From an uncultured Lachnospiraceae bacterium (GTDB lineage Bacteria > Bacillota > Clostridia > Lachnospirales > Lachnospiraceae), in the NCBI GenBank assembly GCA_910589385.1, contig CAJUTU010000044.1, positions 1-27,844 of the forward strand: 27,844 nucleotides of DNA, read 5' to 3'. How positions within the stretch are numbered: the stretch's first letter is position 1; every line of letters starts with the position of its first letter. A program made the position numbers and the translations under genes. The notes under the pieces are model-generated. The model made no database searches. It worked only from the letters and a program-made list of their open reading frames with translations, and was not told the origin of the DNA. Positions 6,678 to 15,395 of the stretch are shown in pieces.

Positions 6678-7982
6678 ATGCAGTTACAAGCGGCTTTGGT
6701 ATTGATCATATTATTCTTTTTCCTGCTGGCAATGAGCGTACCTGTGTCATTTAGTATCATAACGTCAGCATTGATCACCATTATTATGTTTTTGACGCCT
6801 CAATTCGGAATGTTTATTTCCGCTCAGAAGCTGGTCAGCGGTATCGACAGTTTTACGCTTCTGGCTGTTCCGTTTTTCATATTGGCAGGGCAGCTCATGA
6901 GCAGCGGCGGCATTGCCAGAAGGCTGATCAACCTGGCTATGCTGTTCCTTGGAAAAGTGCCTGGCTCCCTTGCATTGACAAATATTGCCGGAAATGCCAT
7001 GTTTGGTTCTCTGTCCGGATCCGGTATCGCTGCCGCAACAGCAATCGGCGGTGTAATGAATCCCCTGGAAAAGGAGCAGGGATATGATGAAGGATTCTCG
7101 GCGGCCACCAATATTGCCACTGCACCGGTAGGACAGTTAATCCCTCCTACTAACGCCTTTATCGTATACTCCGCGGCAAGCGGCGGCGCTTCTGTTGCAA
7201 CGCTGTTCATGGCAGGATGGATCCCTGGACTTTTGTGGGCCTTCCTTTGTATGCTGGTTGCATTTTTGTACGCTAAGAGGCAGGGATATGTAGTGAAACG
7301 TGAAAAACTGACCGGAGCGGAAGCGGCAAAGGTCATCTGGGACGCCATCCCCAGCCTGCTGCTGATCGTCATCATCATCGGCGGAATCCTGTCCGGTTAC
7401 TTTACTCCTACAGAGGCTTCCGGGGTTGCGGTTATTTACGCATTTATCCTGTCCGCATTTGTATATAAGAGTATTAAACTGAAAGACTTAAAAGACATCC
7501 TGGTAGACGCAGCAGTCATGACCACCATTGTAATGCTGATCATCGGAGCTTCTTCCGTATTGTCTTTCGTACTGTCTTTCACCGGGCTTCCACAGGCAAT
7601 CAGCAGCCTGATGCTTGGTGTATCGGATAACAAGATTGTGATCCTTCTGCTGATCAACGTAATCCTGTTAATTGTAGGGACATTCATGGACATGGCACCC
7701 GCGCTGTTAATTTTCACCCCGATCTTCCTGCCGGTCATCACCAATATCGGTATGGATCCGATCCAGTTTGGTGTAATGATGGTCATGAACCTGTCCATCG
7801 GAACTGTGACACCTCCTGTAGGAAGCGTCCTGTTCGTAGGGTGCAGCGTGGCAAAACTAAAAGTAGAAAATGTAGTTTCCAAACTGATTCCTTATTTCGC
7901 GGCCATTGTCGTTGCATTGCTGTTCGTAACGTTCGTCCCGGCATTCAGTACCTGGCTGCCGACAGTGCTGGGATTGATGTAA
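6678..7982 (+). CDS. dctM: TRAP transporter large permease subunit (DctM family)
   Basis: The 434-residue protein is hydrophobic throughout (about 11-12 membrane segments) and full length for DctM. Family signatures are visible: FTLLAVPFFILAGQLM near residue 56, the NAMFGSLSGSGIAAATAIG segment near 106 with Gly/Ser-rich hairpin, APVGQLIPPTNAFIVY near 150, and NLSIGTVTPPVGSVLFVG near 370. It forms the ion-coupled transport channel. AAGGAGGGG precedes the ATG by 5 bases, inside the end of dctQ. The 44 bases to the convergent AraC gene show no strong terminator. Confidence 0.93.
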   Translation: MQLQAALVLIILFFFLLAMSVPVSFSIITSALITIIMFLTPQFGMFISAQKLVSGIDSFTLLAVPFFILAGQLMSSGGIARRLINLAMLFLGKVPGSLALTNIAGNAMFGSLSGSGIAAATAIGGVMNPLEKEQGYDEGFSAATNIATAPVGQLIPPTNAFIVYSAASGGASVATLFMAGWIPGLLWAFLCMLVAFLYAKRQGYVVKREKLTGAEAAKVIWDAIPSLLLIVIIIGGILSGYFTPTEASGVAVIYAFILSAFVYKSIKLKDLKDILVDAAVMTTIVMLIIGASSVLSFVLSFTGLPQAISSLMLGVSDNKIVILLLINVILLIVGTFMDMAPALLIFTPIFLPVITNIGMDPIQFGVMMVMNLSIGTVTPPVGSVLFVGCSVAKLKVENVVSKLIPYFAAIVVALLFVTFVPAFSTWLPTVLGLM

Positions 7983-8026
7983 AATAAATATCAGATCCTG
8001 TTCCAGGCAGCTGCGTACAGATTGCT

Positions 8027-8914
8027 CTATGGATTTGTAGGCAGGTTGGTGTGAGTCACAATATTCAAAGTTTTACGATATTTTAACGGTGGTACGGTCA
8101 TGTATGTCTTGAATGTTTTTTCAAAATGAGTCATCGTGCCGTACCCCACCAGATCAGCAATCTCAGCCACGCTCATGTCGGTTTCTTCCAGATACCGTTT
8201 GGCTTTCTGGATCCGGTGGATGTTGGTATATTCGCTGATCGTATAGCCGGTAACCTCTTTAAATACCCGGCAGGTATAATATTTACTGAGAAAAAATTTC
8301 GCTGCAAGCTCATCCAGAGAAAGCGTCTCTTCGCAGTGTTCAGACAGGTAATCGGCTATTTCATACACATGCCGGTATTTGCCGTCGTCAGGGTTGAGCG
8401 GGCTTTCCTGTGAATGATAGTCCAGTTCCCTGGTCAGGCGGAGAAAATAGGCGGTCACGGCAAGCTCCACCGCCTGCTTATAGTTGTGCTTTTTTTCCTT
8501 GCATTCCCGCTTGAAAAAATAGTACAGATCCATGAACTGCTCCTGCTGCCGCGGTGTCAAATGATAGATGCCATAGTGCTGATGGAAAAACCGGATCAGC
8601 TGCAGGGTTGGATATTTCCTATCCAGTTCCTGCATGCAGTCACTGCTTACATAAAGGATAATGCGGTTATGCCCGGTGTCATCCTCAGAAACGGATTTGG
8701 TCATGTGTATCAGGTTTGTATCTACAAGGATCAGATCACCTTTGGAAGCAATAAAATTACGGTTATTAAAAAAGAAGAGGCGTTCTCCCTCCAGAATATA
8801 AAAAATTTCATATTCATTGTGGAAATGCTTCACGCGCATATCGAATTTCCCATAACGTACCATGTGTTCCAGTGAAATACCATCGATGTTGGCGTAGTAG
8901 GTTACTTTTTCCAA
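8027..8914 (-). CDS. AraC-family transcriptional regulator with cupin sensor domain
   Basis: The N-terminal cupin-like sensing domain (residues 1-140, with KHFHNEYEIFYILEGE) is followed by the two AraC helix-turn-helix units at about 195-285. These include LDELAAKFFLSKYYTCRVFK and the signature MSVAEIADLVGYGTMTHFEKTFK. The start is TTG 8914, with AGGTG about 6 bases upstream; the first ATG would cut into the cupin. It is convergent with the TRAP operon and divergent from the hydrolase/SDR operon, the usual place for a local activator. It probably senses an intermediate of uronate breakdown and activates the flanking operons. Confidence 0.88.
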   Translation of the reverse strand: MEKVTYYANIDGISLEHMVRYGKFDMRVKHFHNEYEIFYILEGERLFFFNNRNFIASKGDLILVDTNLIHMTKSVSEDDTGHNRIILYVSSDCMQELDRKYPTLQLIRFFHQHYGIYHLTPRQQEQFMDLYYFFKRECKEKKHNYKQAVELAVTAYFLRLTRELDYHSQESPLNPDDGKYRHVYEIADYLSEHCEETLSLDELAAKFFLSKYYTCRVFKEVTGYTISEYTNIHRIQKAKRYLEETDMSVAEIADLVGYGTMTHFEKTFKTYMTVPPLKYRKTLNIVTHTNLPTNP

Positions 8915-8959
8915 AATATCACCTGCTTTCTTTTATTCATTTGTACCTTATCTATAAAA

Positions 8960-8988
8960 ATTATATAATATAAGCAAAAAGTTTGCAA
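8960..8988 (-). promoter_or_regulatory. Sigma-A promoter of the AraC regulator
   Basis: On the minus strand TTGCAA (8983-8988) and a perfect TATAAT (8960-8965) are spaced by 17 bases, about 46 bases before the TTG start. This is the strongest consensus promoter in the uronate region. Confidence 0.7.
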
Positions 8989-9033
8989 AACAATTCCATA
9001 ATAAATTCGTCTGCCAATGTAATTGAAATAGGC

Positions 9034-9083
9034 AGCAATCAATTTGCTGATGTATTTTAGCCATATAGCAGTCAATTTACCAA
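9034..9083 (+). promoter_or_regulatory. Direct repeats upstream of the hydrolase gene (candidate AraC sites)
   Basis: AGCAATCAATTTGCTGA (9034-9050) and AGCAGTCAATTTACCAA (9067-9083) share 13 of 17 bases. Their 33-base spacing is about three helical turns, the arrangement expected for an AraC-type activator. The second copy runs into ACCAA-AGAAA-TTGGT (9079-9093), a small palindrome. They lie between the divergent AraC promoter and the hydrolase start. Confidence 0.5.
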
Positions 9084-9117
9084 AGAAATTGGTTACATAT
9101 TTACGAAAGGAGAAGAA

Positions 9118-10236
9118 ATGAAAATTAATGAAACGGAACTCAGAAGGAAACTGAATCTGGTGATCGAGAAGCTTTTAAACTTAGGCGGACCGGAAAATGA
9201 GAAGGAACTGGAAGAAACCGGAGGGGAAGCGATCGGATTTTTTAAGCGTGATTTCGGCATCCGGGAATGGGACTGGCCGCAGGGAGTAGGCCTTTATGGG
9301 CTGCTTCGCATCATGCAGTATGACAAGAACGAAAAATACAAAGAATTCCTCCATAACTGGTTCGTGGGAAACATGGAACTTGGGCTTCCTTCCCGGAATA
9401 TCAACACTACAACTCCCCTTCTGACTCTGGCGGAACTGAATGAATATTATCATGACCCGAAATTCGAAGAACTTTGCCTGGACTGGGCGGACTGGCTGAT
9501 GAACTGTATCCCCAGGACAAAGGAAGGAGGGTTCCAGCATGTGACCAGCGCCAATGGCGACCGCCAGGGTGTAAGGCTGAATGAAAATGAGATGTGGATC
9601 GACACGTTATTTATGACCGTATTATTCTTAAATAAGATGGGACAGAAATACGGCCGGGAAGAATGGGTCAATGAAGGCATCCATCAGATGCTCATGCATA
9701 TCAAGTATCTGTATGATAAAAAAACCGGATTTTTCTATCATGGATGGACTTTTAACGGGAATCATAATTTCGGAGGTGTTTTCTGGTGCCGTGGGAACAG
9801 TTGGTTTACATTAGGAAGCATGGAATATATCGAGATGTCCAGAGGCGGACTGAATCCCGGGGTCAAGACGCTGATTGTTGACACCTACAAGGCACAGGCC
9901 GCTGCACTGAAAAAGCTGCAGGGAAGAAACGGCCTCTGGCATACGGTACTGACTGACCCTGACAGCTATGAAGAAGTATCCGGTTCGGCTGCCATTGCCG
10001 CAGGAATCTTGAAAGGGGTACGGTTCGGCATCCTGGATGATTCCTATCTGGAATGTGCGGAAAAAGCCATCCAGGGAATTCTGGATAATATCGATGAGGA
10101 CGGGACAGTGCTGAAGGTATCCGGCGGAACCGGGATGGGAATGGATGCAGAGCATTATAAGAACATCCTGATCGCTCCCATGGCTTATGGACAGGCACTT
10201 GTTATCCTGGCACTGGCAGAAGCGCTTCTGCATTAA
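9118..10236 (+). CDS. Unsaturated uronyl hydrolase, glycoside hydrolase family 88/105
   Basis: The 372-residue, signal-less protein has the length and alpha6/alpha6-barrel motifs of GH105 (YteR/YesR type): WDWPQGVGLYGLLR near residue 51, NEMWIDTLFM with the likely general acid Asp162, and VFWCRGNSWF near residue 222. These enzymes hydrate the 4,5-unsaturated uronic acid at the end of lyase-generated disaccharides and release it. GH105 prefers unsaturated rhamnogalacturonan or galacturonyl units, GH88 glycosaminoglycan units; I favour GH105 but cannot settle the substrate. The conserved first Asp of the family appears to fall in a segment reading NINTTTPLL, so Asn may replace it; that alignment is tentative. 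GAAAGGAGAAG directly precedes the ATG. It forms an operon with the SDR gene. Confidence 0.87.
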   Translation: MKINETELRRKLNLVIEKLLNLGGPENEKELEETGGEAIGFFKRDFGIREWDWPQGVGLYGLLRIMQYDKNEKYKEFLHNWFVGNMELGLPSRNINTTTPLLTLAELNEYYHDPKFEELCLDWADWLMNCIPRTKEGGFQHVTSANGDRQGVRLNENEMWIDTLFMTVLFLNKMGQKYGREEWVNEGIHQMLMHIKYLYDKKTGFFYHGWTFNGNHNFGGVFWCRGNSWFTLGSMEYIEMSRGGLNPGVKTLIVDTYKAQAAALKKLQGRNGLWHTVLTDPDSYEEVSGSAAIAAGILKGVRFGILDDSYLECAEKAIQGILDNIDEDGTVLKVSGGTGMGMDAEHYKNILIAPMAYGQALVILALAEALLH

Positions 10237-10272
10237 AAACGAATTACAGCCAAAAGGAAAGGAGAACATCAA

Positions 10273-11073
10273 ATGAGCATTTTAAACAGTTTTTCACTGG
10301 AAGGAAAAGTCGCTCTGATAACGGGCGGCGCTTACGGTATCGGCTTTGCCATTGCGGAAGCTTATGCAAAAGCAGGCGCAAAGATTGCATTTAACTGCCG
10401 CGGGCAGGAGCATCTGGACAAGGCACTTGCCGATTATCAGGCAAAAGGAATTGATGCAAAGGGTTATCTCTGTGATGTGACAGACGAAACTCAGGTGCAG
10501 GAGATGGTTACAAATATTAAAAAGGAACTCGGAATCATTGATATCCTGGTAAACAATGCGGGCATCATTAAAAGGATCCCTATGACTGAAATGAGCGCGG
10601 CTGAGTTCCGGCAGGTCGTTGACATTGATCTGAACGCACCGTTTATCATGTCCAAAGCCGTACTGCCAGATATGATCAAAAAAGGGCATGGAAAGATCAT
10701 CAATATCTGTTCCATGATGAGCGAACTGGGACGTGAGACAGTCTCTGCCTATGCAGCGGCAAAAGGCGGATTGAAAATGCTGACCAAAAATATCTGTTCC
10801 GAATATGGAGAATATAATATCCAGTGTAATGGGATCGGCCCCGGATATATTGCCACCCCACAGACGGCTCCGCTCCGCGAGACCCAGGCCGACGGAAGCA
10901 GACATCCTTTTGACCAGTTTATCATTTCCAAGACACCTGCCGCACGATGGGGTAATCCAGAAGACCTGATGGGTCCTGCAATATTTTTAGCATCTGATGC
11001 ATCCGATTTTGTAAACGGGCAGATCCTGTATGTGGACGGCGGAATCCTGGCTTATATCGGAAAGCAGCCGTAA
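10273..11073 (+). CDS. kduD: Short-chain dehydrogenase, KduD/gluconate 5-dehydrogenase type
   Basis: This 266-residue classical SDR has the cofactor motif TGGAYGIG near residue 17, NNAG near 92, the catalytic Ser147-Tyr160-Lys164 triad (YAAAK) and the C-terminal GQILYVDGG. In a locus with kduI and an unsaturated uronyl hydrolase the expected role is NAD(P)H-linked reduction of 3-deoxy-2,5-hexodiulosonate to 2-keto-3-deoxygluconate. Close relatives are often named gluconate 5-dehydrogenase (idnO), so the symbol rests on context. AAAGGAGAA sits 7 bases before the ATG, 36 bases after the hydrolase stop. The gene ends at the bidirectional terminator at 11097-11133. Confidence 0.83.
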   Translation: MSILNSFSLEGKVALITGGAYGIGFAIAEAYAKAGAKIAFNCRGQEHLDKALADYQAKGIDAKGYLCDVTDETQVQEMVTNIKKELGIIDILVNNAGIIKRIPMTEMSAAEFRQVVDIDLNAPFIMSKAVLPDMIKKGHGKIINICSMMSELGRETVSAYAAAKGGLKMLTKNICSEYGEYNIQCNGIGPGYIATPQTAPLRETQADGSRHPFDQFIISKTPAARWGNPEDLMGPAIFLASDASDFVNGQILYVDGGILAYIGKQP

Positions 11074-11096
11074 AATCTATTGAGTATCCAAAAAGA

Positions 11097-11141
11097 CTGC
11101 CGCACCCATGATTTTTAATCATCCGTGCGGCAGCCCTTTTA
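11097..11141. terminator. Bidirectional two-step terminator hairpin
   Basis: CTGCCGCAC (11097-11105) pairs with GTGCGGCAG (11125-11133), and an inner ATGATT/AATCAT stem closes a TTT loop after a CC/CC internal bulge. CCCTTTT follows on the plus strand and TCTTTTT on the minus strand. It therefore serves both the SDR operon and the convergent seven-gene operon. Confidence 0.85.
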
Positions 11142-11154
11142 TTCTGAGACTACT

Positions 11155-12033
11155 CTACTGTTCATACATCGCATATTTCTTCGGTGAAATCCCTACCGCT
11201 TTTGTAAATGCTTTCAAAAAATTACTATAATCTTGAAATCCACACATAGCGTATGTTTCCATAACAGAATACCCCTCTGCCAGCAGTGCTTTTGCCCGTG
11301 AGATCCGCTTGGCAGTAATATATCGGTTGATTGTCGTTCCGGTCTCATCCTTAAAAATTTTGCAGAGATAGGAACTGCTCAGATAAAAATGAGCCGATAA
11401 TTTCTGAATAGTCAATTCTTCTGTAAGATTCTGGTTTACATAGGATAAAATGGCATCAATCTGCCCTGAATGTGCCCCACCCGTTTTTTCTTCCCTGGAT
11501 ATCTCAAGTGCCTGGTCTTCTTCACACCTCACCAGAAATATCCGATTCAGAAATGTCATCAATTCCAAAAATGCCGCCTGATCCAATATATCCTGTCCAA
11601 ATTCTTTCTTTTCCGAAAGTTTATGCATATAATATAAAAACCGCTTCCGTTCTTCAGAGGATAGGCTTAGTTTATGCCCGAATGCGGTATCCCTGTAGGT
11701 AAAACAGTAGTTTAGATCCGTCTGTTCTGTAGAAAACCGCTTCAGATAATCCGGATAAATAGACAGCACGATCCGTTCATGTGTCACATAGTCAATCTGG
11801 GAAAGATAGTGGCTTTCATATTGGTTGATGAAAAAAATATCTCCCGGCCGGAAATCGTAGAAACGGTTGTCAATCAAAAACTGCTTCCCTCCGGAAATAG
11901 AATAGTAGATTTCATAGCAGTCATGGATATGGATGCTCATGGTCTTTTCGTCATTATATAAATGCGCTGCCGCAAAGGTCCTGGTATCCAGGCAGGACTG
12001 GATGGCAGACTTACATGAATTATGGATATTCAT
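11155..12033 (-). CDS. AraC-family regulator translationally coupled to a GT51 gene
   Basis: A 292-residue regulator with an N-terminal cupin-like domain (IHIHDCYEIYYSISGGKQFLID near residue 35) and an AraC DNA-binding region at about 205-290. The latter shows LTIQKLSAHFYLSSSYLCKIF and a second helix unit with MCGFQDYSNFLKAFTKAVG. I chose ATG 12033 because AAGGGAG precedes it by 8 bases. This ATG overlaps the TGA of the glycosyltransferase gene (ATGA), so the two are translationally coupled. It is the last gene of a seven-gene minus-strand run and ends at the terminator 11097-11141. Its targets are unknown; the operon itself is the simplest guess. Confidence 0.85.
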   Translation of the reverse strand: MNIHNSCKSAIQSCLDTRTFAAAHLYNDEKTMSIHIHDCYEIYYSISGGKQFLIDNRFYDFRPGDIFFINQYESHYLSQIDYVTHERIVLSIYPDYLKRFSTEQTDLNYCFTYRDTAFGHKLSLSSEERKRFLYYMHKLSEKKEFGQDILDQAAFLELMTFLNRIFLVRCEEDQALEISREEKTGGAHSGQIDAILSYVNQNLTEELTIQKLSAHFYLSSSYLCKIFKDETGTTINRYITAKRISRAKALLAEGYSVMETYAMCGFQDYSNFLKAFTKAVGISPKKYAMYEQ

Positions 12034-12773
12034 GATACTTCTCCCTTCCATGCCCCCGCCAGTATCTGCTCTGCTTCGTCCTGTGTAATGATCCGGTGAT
12101 TTACCATACTTTGAAGCACCTGCGCCACACGCTGGTTCGCCAGTTCAAGATTCACATATGGAGAATATGCCGACGGGGCATTGGGTATCCCCGCCAGCAT
12201 AGCCGACTCATATTTTGTCAATTCAGCCGGAAATTTCCCAAAATATCCTATGGCGGCATCAAAAAAACCATCATAACCACTGCCAAAACAATTCATATTC
12301 ACATATAATTCAAATATCTCCTCCTTGCCGTACTTTTTTTCCAGGTCAAAAGCAGCAAAGACTTCCGCCGCTTTTCGCTCAATTTTTTTATCCTGTGTAA
12401 AAAGCAGGTTTTTCGCAAGCTGCTGTGTGATCGTACTTCCGCCTTCTATAAAGGCCCTTTCCCGTATATCCGTCAATGCTGCACGCAATATTGCAATCGG
12501 ATCAATCCCGGGATGATACATAAAACGGTGATCCTCCACGGATATGACAGCATCTATATAGAATTTCGGCATCTGAGAATATTCTACAAAATCTGTTTCT
12601 GCCCGGATCGACTCGACCCGTTCTTCAATCGTCGTCTGAGATATAGCATTCTGGTACAATCTGTATCCTTTAACCCCAAAATAGATGCTGACTGCCGCTG
12701 CCGCTCCCAGCATAAGCAGGAACAGGATAAGTATAAAATTTCGAACAGGGTGTCTCCTTCTCTCTCTCTTCAC
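12030..12773 (-). CDS. Monofunctional peptidoglycan glycosyltransferase (GT51)
   Basis: The 247 residues comprise a basic N-terminus, one membrane anchor (about 12-34) and a complete GT51 domain with no transpeptidase part. All family motifs are visible: AVISVEDHRFMYHPGID with catalytic Glu80, GGSTITQQLAKNL near 111, the RKAAEVFAAFDLEKKY helix, and the second glutamate in EIFELYVN (Glu155). The enzyme polymerises lipid II into glycan strands outside the membrane. The start is GTG 12773, with AAAGGAG about 11 bases upstream. It lies 30 bases after the FtsX permease gene and overlaps the AraC gene by 4 bases. This links wall synthesis to an envelope-stress-type sensor/export module. The function is secure; the reason for its location is inference. 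Confidence 0.9.
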   Translation of the reverse strand: MKRERRRHPVRNFILILFLLMLGAAAAVSIYFGVKGYRLYQNAISQTTIEERVESIRAETDFVEYSQMPKFYIDAVISVEDHRFMYHPGIDPIAILRAALTDIRERAFIEGGSTITQQLAKNLLFTQDKKIERKAAEVFAAFDLEKKYGKEEIFELYVNMNCFGSGYDGFFDAAIGYFGKFPAELTKYESAMLAGIPNAPSAYSPYVNLELANQRVAQVLQSMVNHRIITQDEAEQILAGAWKGEVS

Positions 12774-12803
12774 TATCCAGTCAGCTCCTTTCCGTACTTT
12801 TGG

Positions 12804-15395
12804 TCAAGTCATCTCATCCCGTAATGCATCAATAATATTTTCTTTCCTGATCTTACTTACAGCATACATCATTGTGACAAATATTACAAGGAATACACAC
12901 AATATACTGATTCCGACGCTTGGCCAGGGCAGGATAATCTTCACGTCGTCTGTTGCCATAACCTTCATCCCCAGCACAGAAACAACCAGCGACAGCGGAA
13001 TCCCTATCACAAGAGCCTTTATACCATAAAATGCACATTCGAAGCGCATCATTTTATTGAAATCCCGATCCGACATTCCCACAGAGCGCAGCATAGCCAG
13101 TTCCCGCCTTCTAAGCCTGATATTCGTAGAAATCGTATTAAATACATTTGCGGCCGCGATCAGTGAAATAAGTGCAATAAACACATAAGCGAACACATTC
13201 GCAATAAAGATATAATTGCGAAACTGTTCAAACGCCTCGGTAGAATTAAACAGGATATAGGAAGATGCCAAACCTTCATCCACAACAATCCGCCGCATCT
13301 CTTCCGTACTCCTGGACGGATTATCCGACTCGAAGCACAGCCCCTTTACTTTCACATCCACAGCAAGATCAGAGGGAGCGAGCCTTTCCTTCATTGACCA
13401 GGGCGCAAGTATCTCGAAAGTGTACGGCAGGTCCTCCGACTTATAAGAACCGTCCATCGGCGGAATATCCGGCGGTGTAATTTCCATAACCGTCATATTC
13501 ACATCCTGTCCCTGCCCGATTTCTGGCCCATCAGCCATTTTAGGGGCAATTACAACGTCCATAGAAGTCTCCTTGAACATGTCTGCAAGATCCTGGGGGC
13601 CTTCCACCTCATCACTGTCATCGTTTATTTTTGCAACGGCAACCGTCTTCCCGTTTTCCCCGGCATACTCTTGCACCGGCAATCCAAGCTTTTGTACCAT
13701 CTCCTGATAAAAATCATCATCAAAAAAGTGTACCTCCATGGATAGATCCACTGTCTCATCCGCAGGATGTACGTCCACTGCATCCTGGCAGGCATCTGAA
13801 AGCATGTCAGACGGAACTGTACAAATATAAGGAATCGCAGCCCGGTAAGAACTTACCTGGACTCCCTCTACCTTTTTTAATTTATCGAAAAGGCGGAGCA
13901 AATCAGCGTCATCCATGTCCTGTGTTCCAAATCCAATGTCGAAATCAGAAACGATCTGAAACCGTCCCGATGTCTGCTGCATGGAATTGATGACCGCATT
14001 CGTCGCTACAAACAATACGATACTCAACACAAGCGAAAGTACAATACTTCGGTAGCGCTTTCGGTTCCTTTTAAAATTCTTCAATGCAAGGGTTCCTTCC
14101 AGGCCGTACATGCGCTGCTGCCTCTGTGATATTTCCATTGCGCCTGCCTCCACTTTAATCTCATTCGTCTGGCGGATGCATTCCATAACCGGCATATTGA
14201 CCGCTTTTTTTGCCGGAAGCCAGGCTGAGATCAAAATGGTAACAATACTGACGACTGCCGCGCCGCCAACCGCCAGGGCGGATACCTCCATATCCAGAGT
14301 GACCCCACTGAAGAGGATCGTCCCAAAATTGCTGGAAACAGCACGAAGAATCAGGTGGATTGCTCCAAGCCCGGCCAGAATACCAATCGGAATCCCAACA
14401 GCTCCGATACATAATCCTTCAAAAAGGACGGAATTGCGCAGCTGCTTTGCCGTAGCCCCTACAGAAGCAAGCACCCCGATTTCCCGGATCCGCTCATTCA
14501 GCGAAATACTGAATGAATTATAGATCAGGAAAATAGAGCCAATTATGATAATGGCAAGCACAATCCCTCCGAAAGAGTATAGAAAAGCAAGGAATACCTT
14601 ATCCGCAGGACGGTCCGAGATTCCCATGATACGCAGCACATCATAATTTAAAATACAGGCATGCGTGCCTTTCACCCTGTCTACATAAGAATAGACCTTC
14701 TGTGGGATCTTCAGCGAAACAAACAGACTAAGTGAATCGGAACTTTCTACCATATCGCTCCTTGTGATCAAAGTATACCCCGGCGACCCTTCTGTCTCGA
14801 ACACTGGGGTTCCACAGATACCGACTATTGTATAAGTTCTTTCCCCACGCGGTACAAAAGTTTCCTCCCCTGGCATATAAGGTGCAGCCTGAGACAATTC
14901 CTGATCCCCTTTCATCCGGCTTCCCACAGAAAGGGTAACCGTATCGCCCAATTCATAGGAAATGCCACTCTCTGCCGCAATTTTTGAGGAAACTACAGCC
15001 TCTTTGTCATTTTTCGGAAGCCTCCCTGAAATCAGCGTCGTAGGAAGCACATCAAAAGTGTCCTGGCAAAATCCGGCAATGAAAAGATACGGTTTGTCCG
15101 GATTCTGTCCGCCCTCCAGCGCTGCATAACCAATATTTTCAAAGAACACCGTGCCGCCTACCTCTTCATCCTGCATCTGCCCCTGCGCAAAAGAGACATC
15201 CGCATCCAAAAACGCTGCATACCAATCCCCATATTTCTGCCGGGCGCCATCTGCCATATAATCCATCAGCGAAACCCCAAAAGTCGTAACCCCTGTGATC
15301 ATAAGAGAAGACAGGATCACTCCGATGATTGTCACGATGGTACGGGTACGGTTCTTGATCAATCCCTGCAGGGCAATCTTGTGAAAAATATTCAT
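12804..15395 (-). CDS. ABC transporter permease with two FtsX domains
   Basis: An 863-residue permease with about eight membrane helices (roughly 18-40, 275-298, 322-352, 370-393, 442-465, 735-758, 785-808, 820-843). Two large extracellular domains follow the first and fifth helices. Each FtsX half ends in the coupling pattern, IREIGVLASVGATAKQLR for the first and RRRELAMLRSVGMSDRDFNK for the second. This is the fold of mechanotransmission or macrolide/lipoprotein-type exporters (MacB/LolCDE/FtsX superfamily). It is not the ten-helix single-FtsX BceB layout. Its ATG overlaps the stop of the ATPase gene (ATGA) and AAGGGGG lies inside that gene. With the upstream two-component system it probably removes or responds to an antimicrobial peptide or other envelope-active compound; the substrate is unknown. 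Confidence 0.9.
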   Translation of the reverse strand: MNIFHKIALQGLIKNRTRTIVTIIGVILSSLMITGVTTFGVSLMDYMADGARQKYGDWYAAFLDADVSFAQGQMQDEEVGGTVFFENIGYAALEGGQNPDKPYLFIAGFCQDTFDVLPTTLISGRLPKNDKEAVVSSKIAAESGISYELGDTVTLSVGSRMKGDQELSQAAPYMPGEETFVPRGERTYTIVGICGTPVFETEGSPGYTLITRSDMVESSDSLSLFVSLKIPQKVYSYVDRVKGTHACILNYDVLRIMGISDRPADKVFLAFLYSFGGIVLAIIIIGSIFLIYNSFSISLNERIREIGVLASVGATAKQLRNSVLFEGLCIGAVGIPIGILAGLGAIHLILRAVSSNFGTILFSGVTLDMEVSALAVGGAAVVSIVTILISAWLPAKKAVNMPVMECIRQTNEIKVEAGAMEISQRQQRMYGLEGTLALKNFKRNRKRYRSIVLSLVLSIVLFVATNAVINSMQQTSGRFQIVSDFDIGFGTQDMDDADLLRLFDKLKKVEGVQVSSYRAAIPYICTVPSDMLSDACQDAVDVHPADETVDLSMEVHFFDDDFYQEMVQKLGLPVQEYAGENGKTVAVAKINDDSDEVEGPQDLADMFKETSMDVVIAPKMADGPEIGQGQDVNMTVMEITPPDIPPMDGSYKSEDLPYTFEILAPWSMKERLAPSDLAVDVKVKGLCFESDNPSRSTEEMRRIVVDEGLASSYILFNSTEAFEQFRNYIFIANVFAYVFIALISLIAAANVFNTISTNIRLRRRELAMLRSVGMSDRDFNKMMRFECAFYGIKALVIGIPLSLVVSVLGMKVMATDDVKIILPWPSVGISILCVFLVIFVTMMYAVSKIRKENIIDALRDEMT

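Noticed and set aside
6824..7378. A 184-codon minus-strand frame opposite dctM
   Set aside because: It is an antisense shadow of a hydrophobic, GC-skewed coding region with no independent signals.
13631..14523. Two plus-strand frames (119 and 137 codons) opposite the FtsX permease
   Set aside because: They are proline-, serine- and arginine-rich translations typical of shadow frames; the minus-strand gene is complete.
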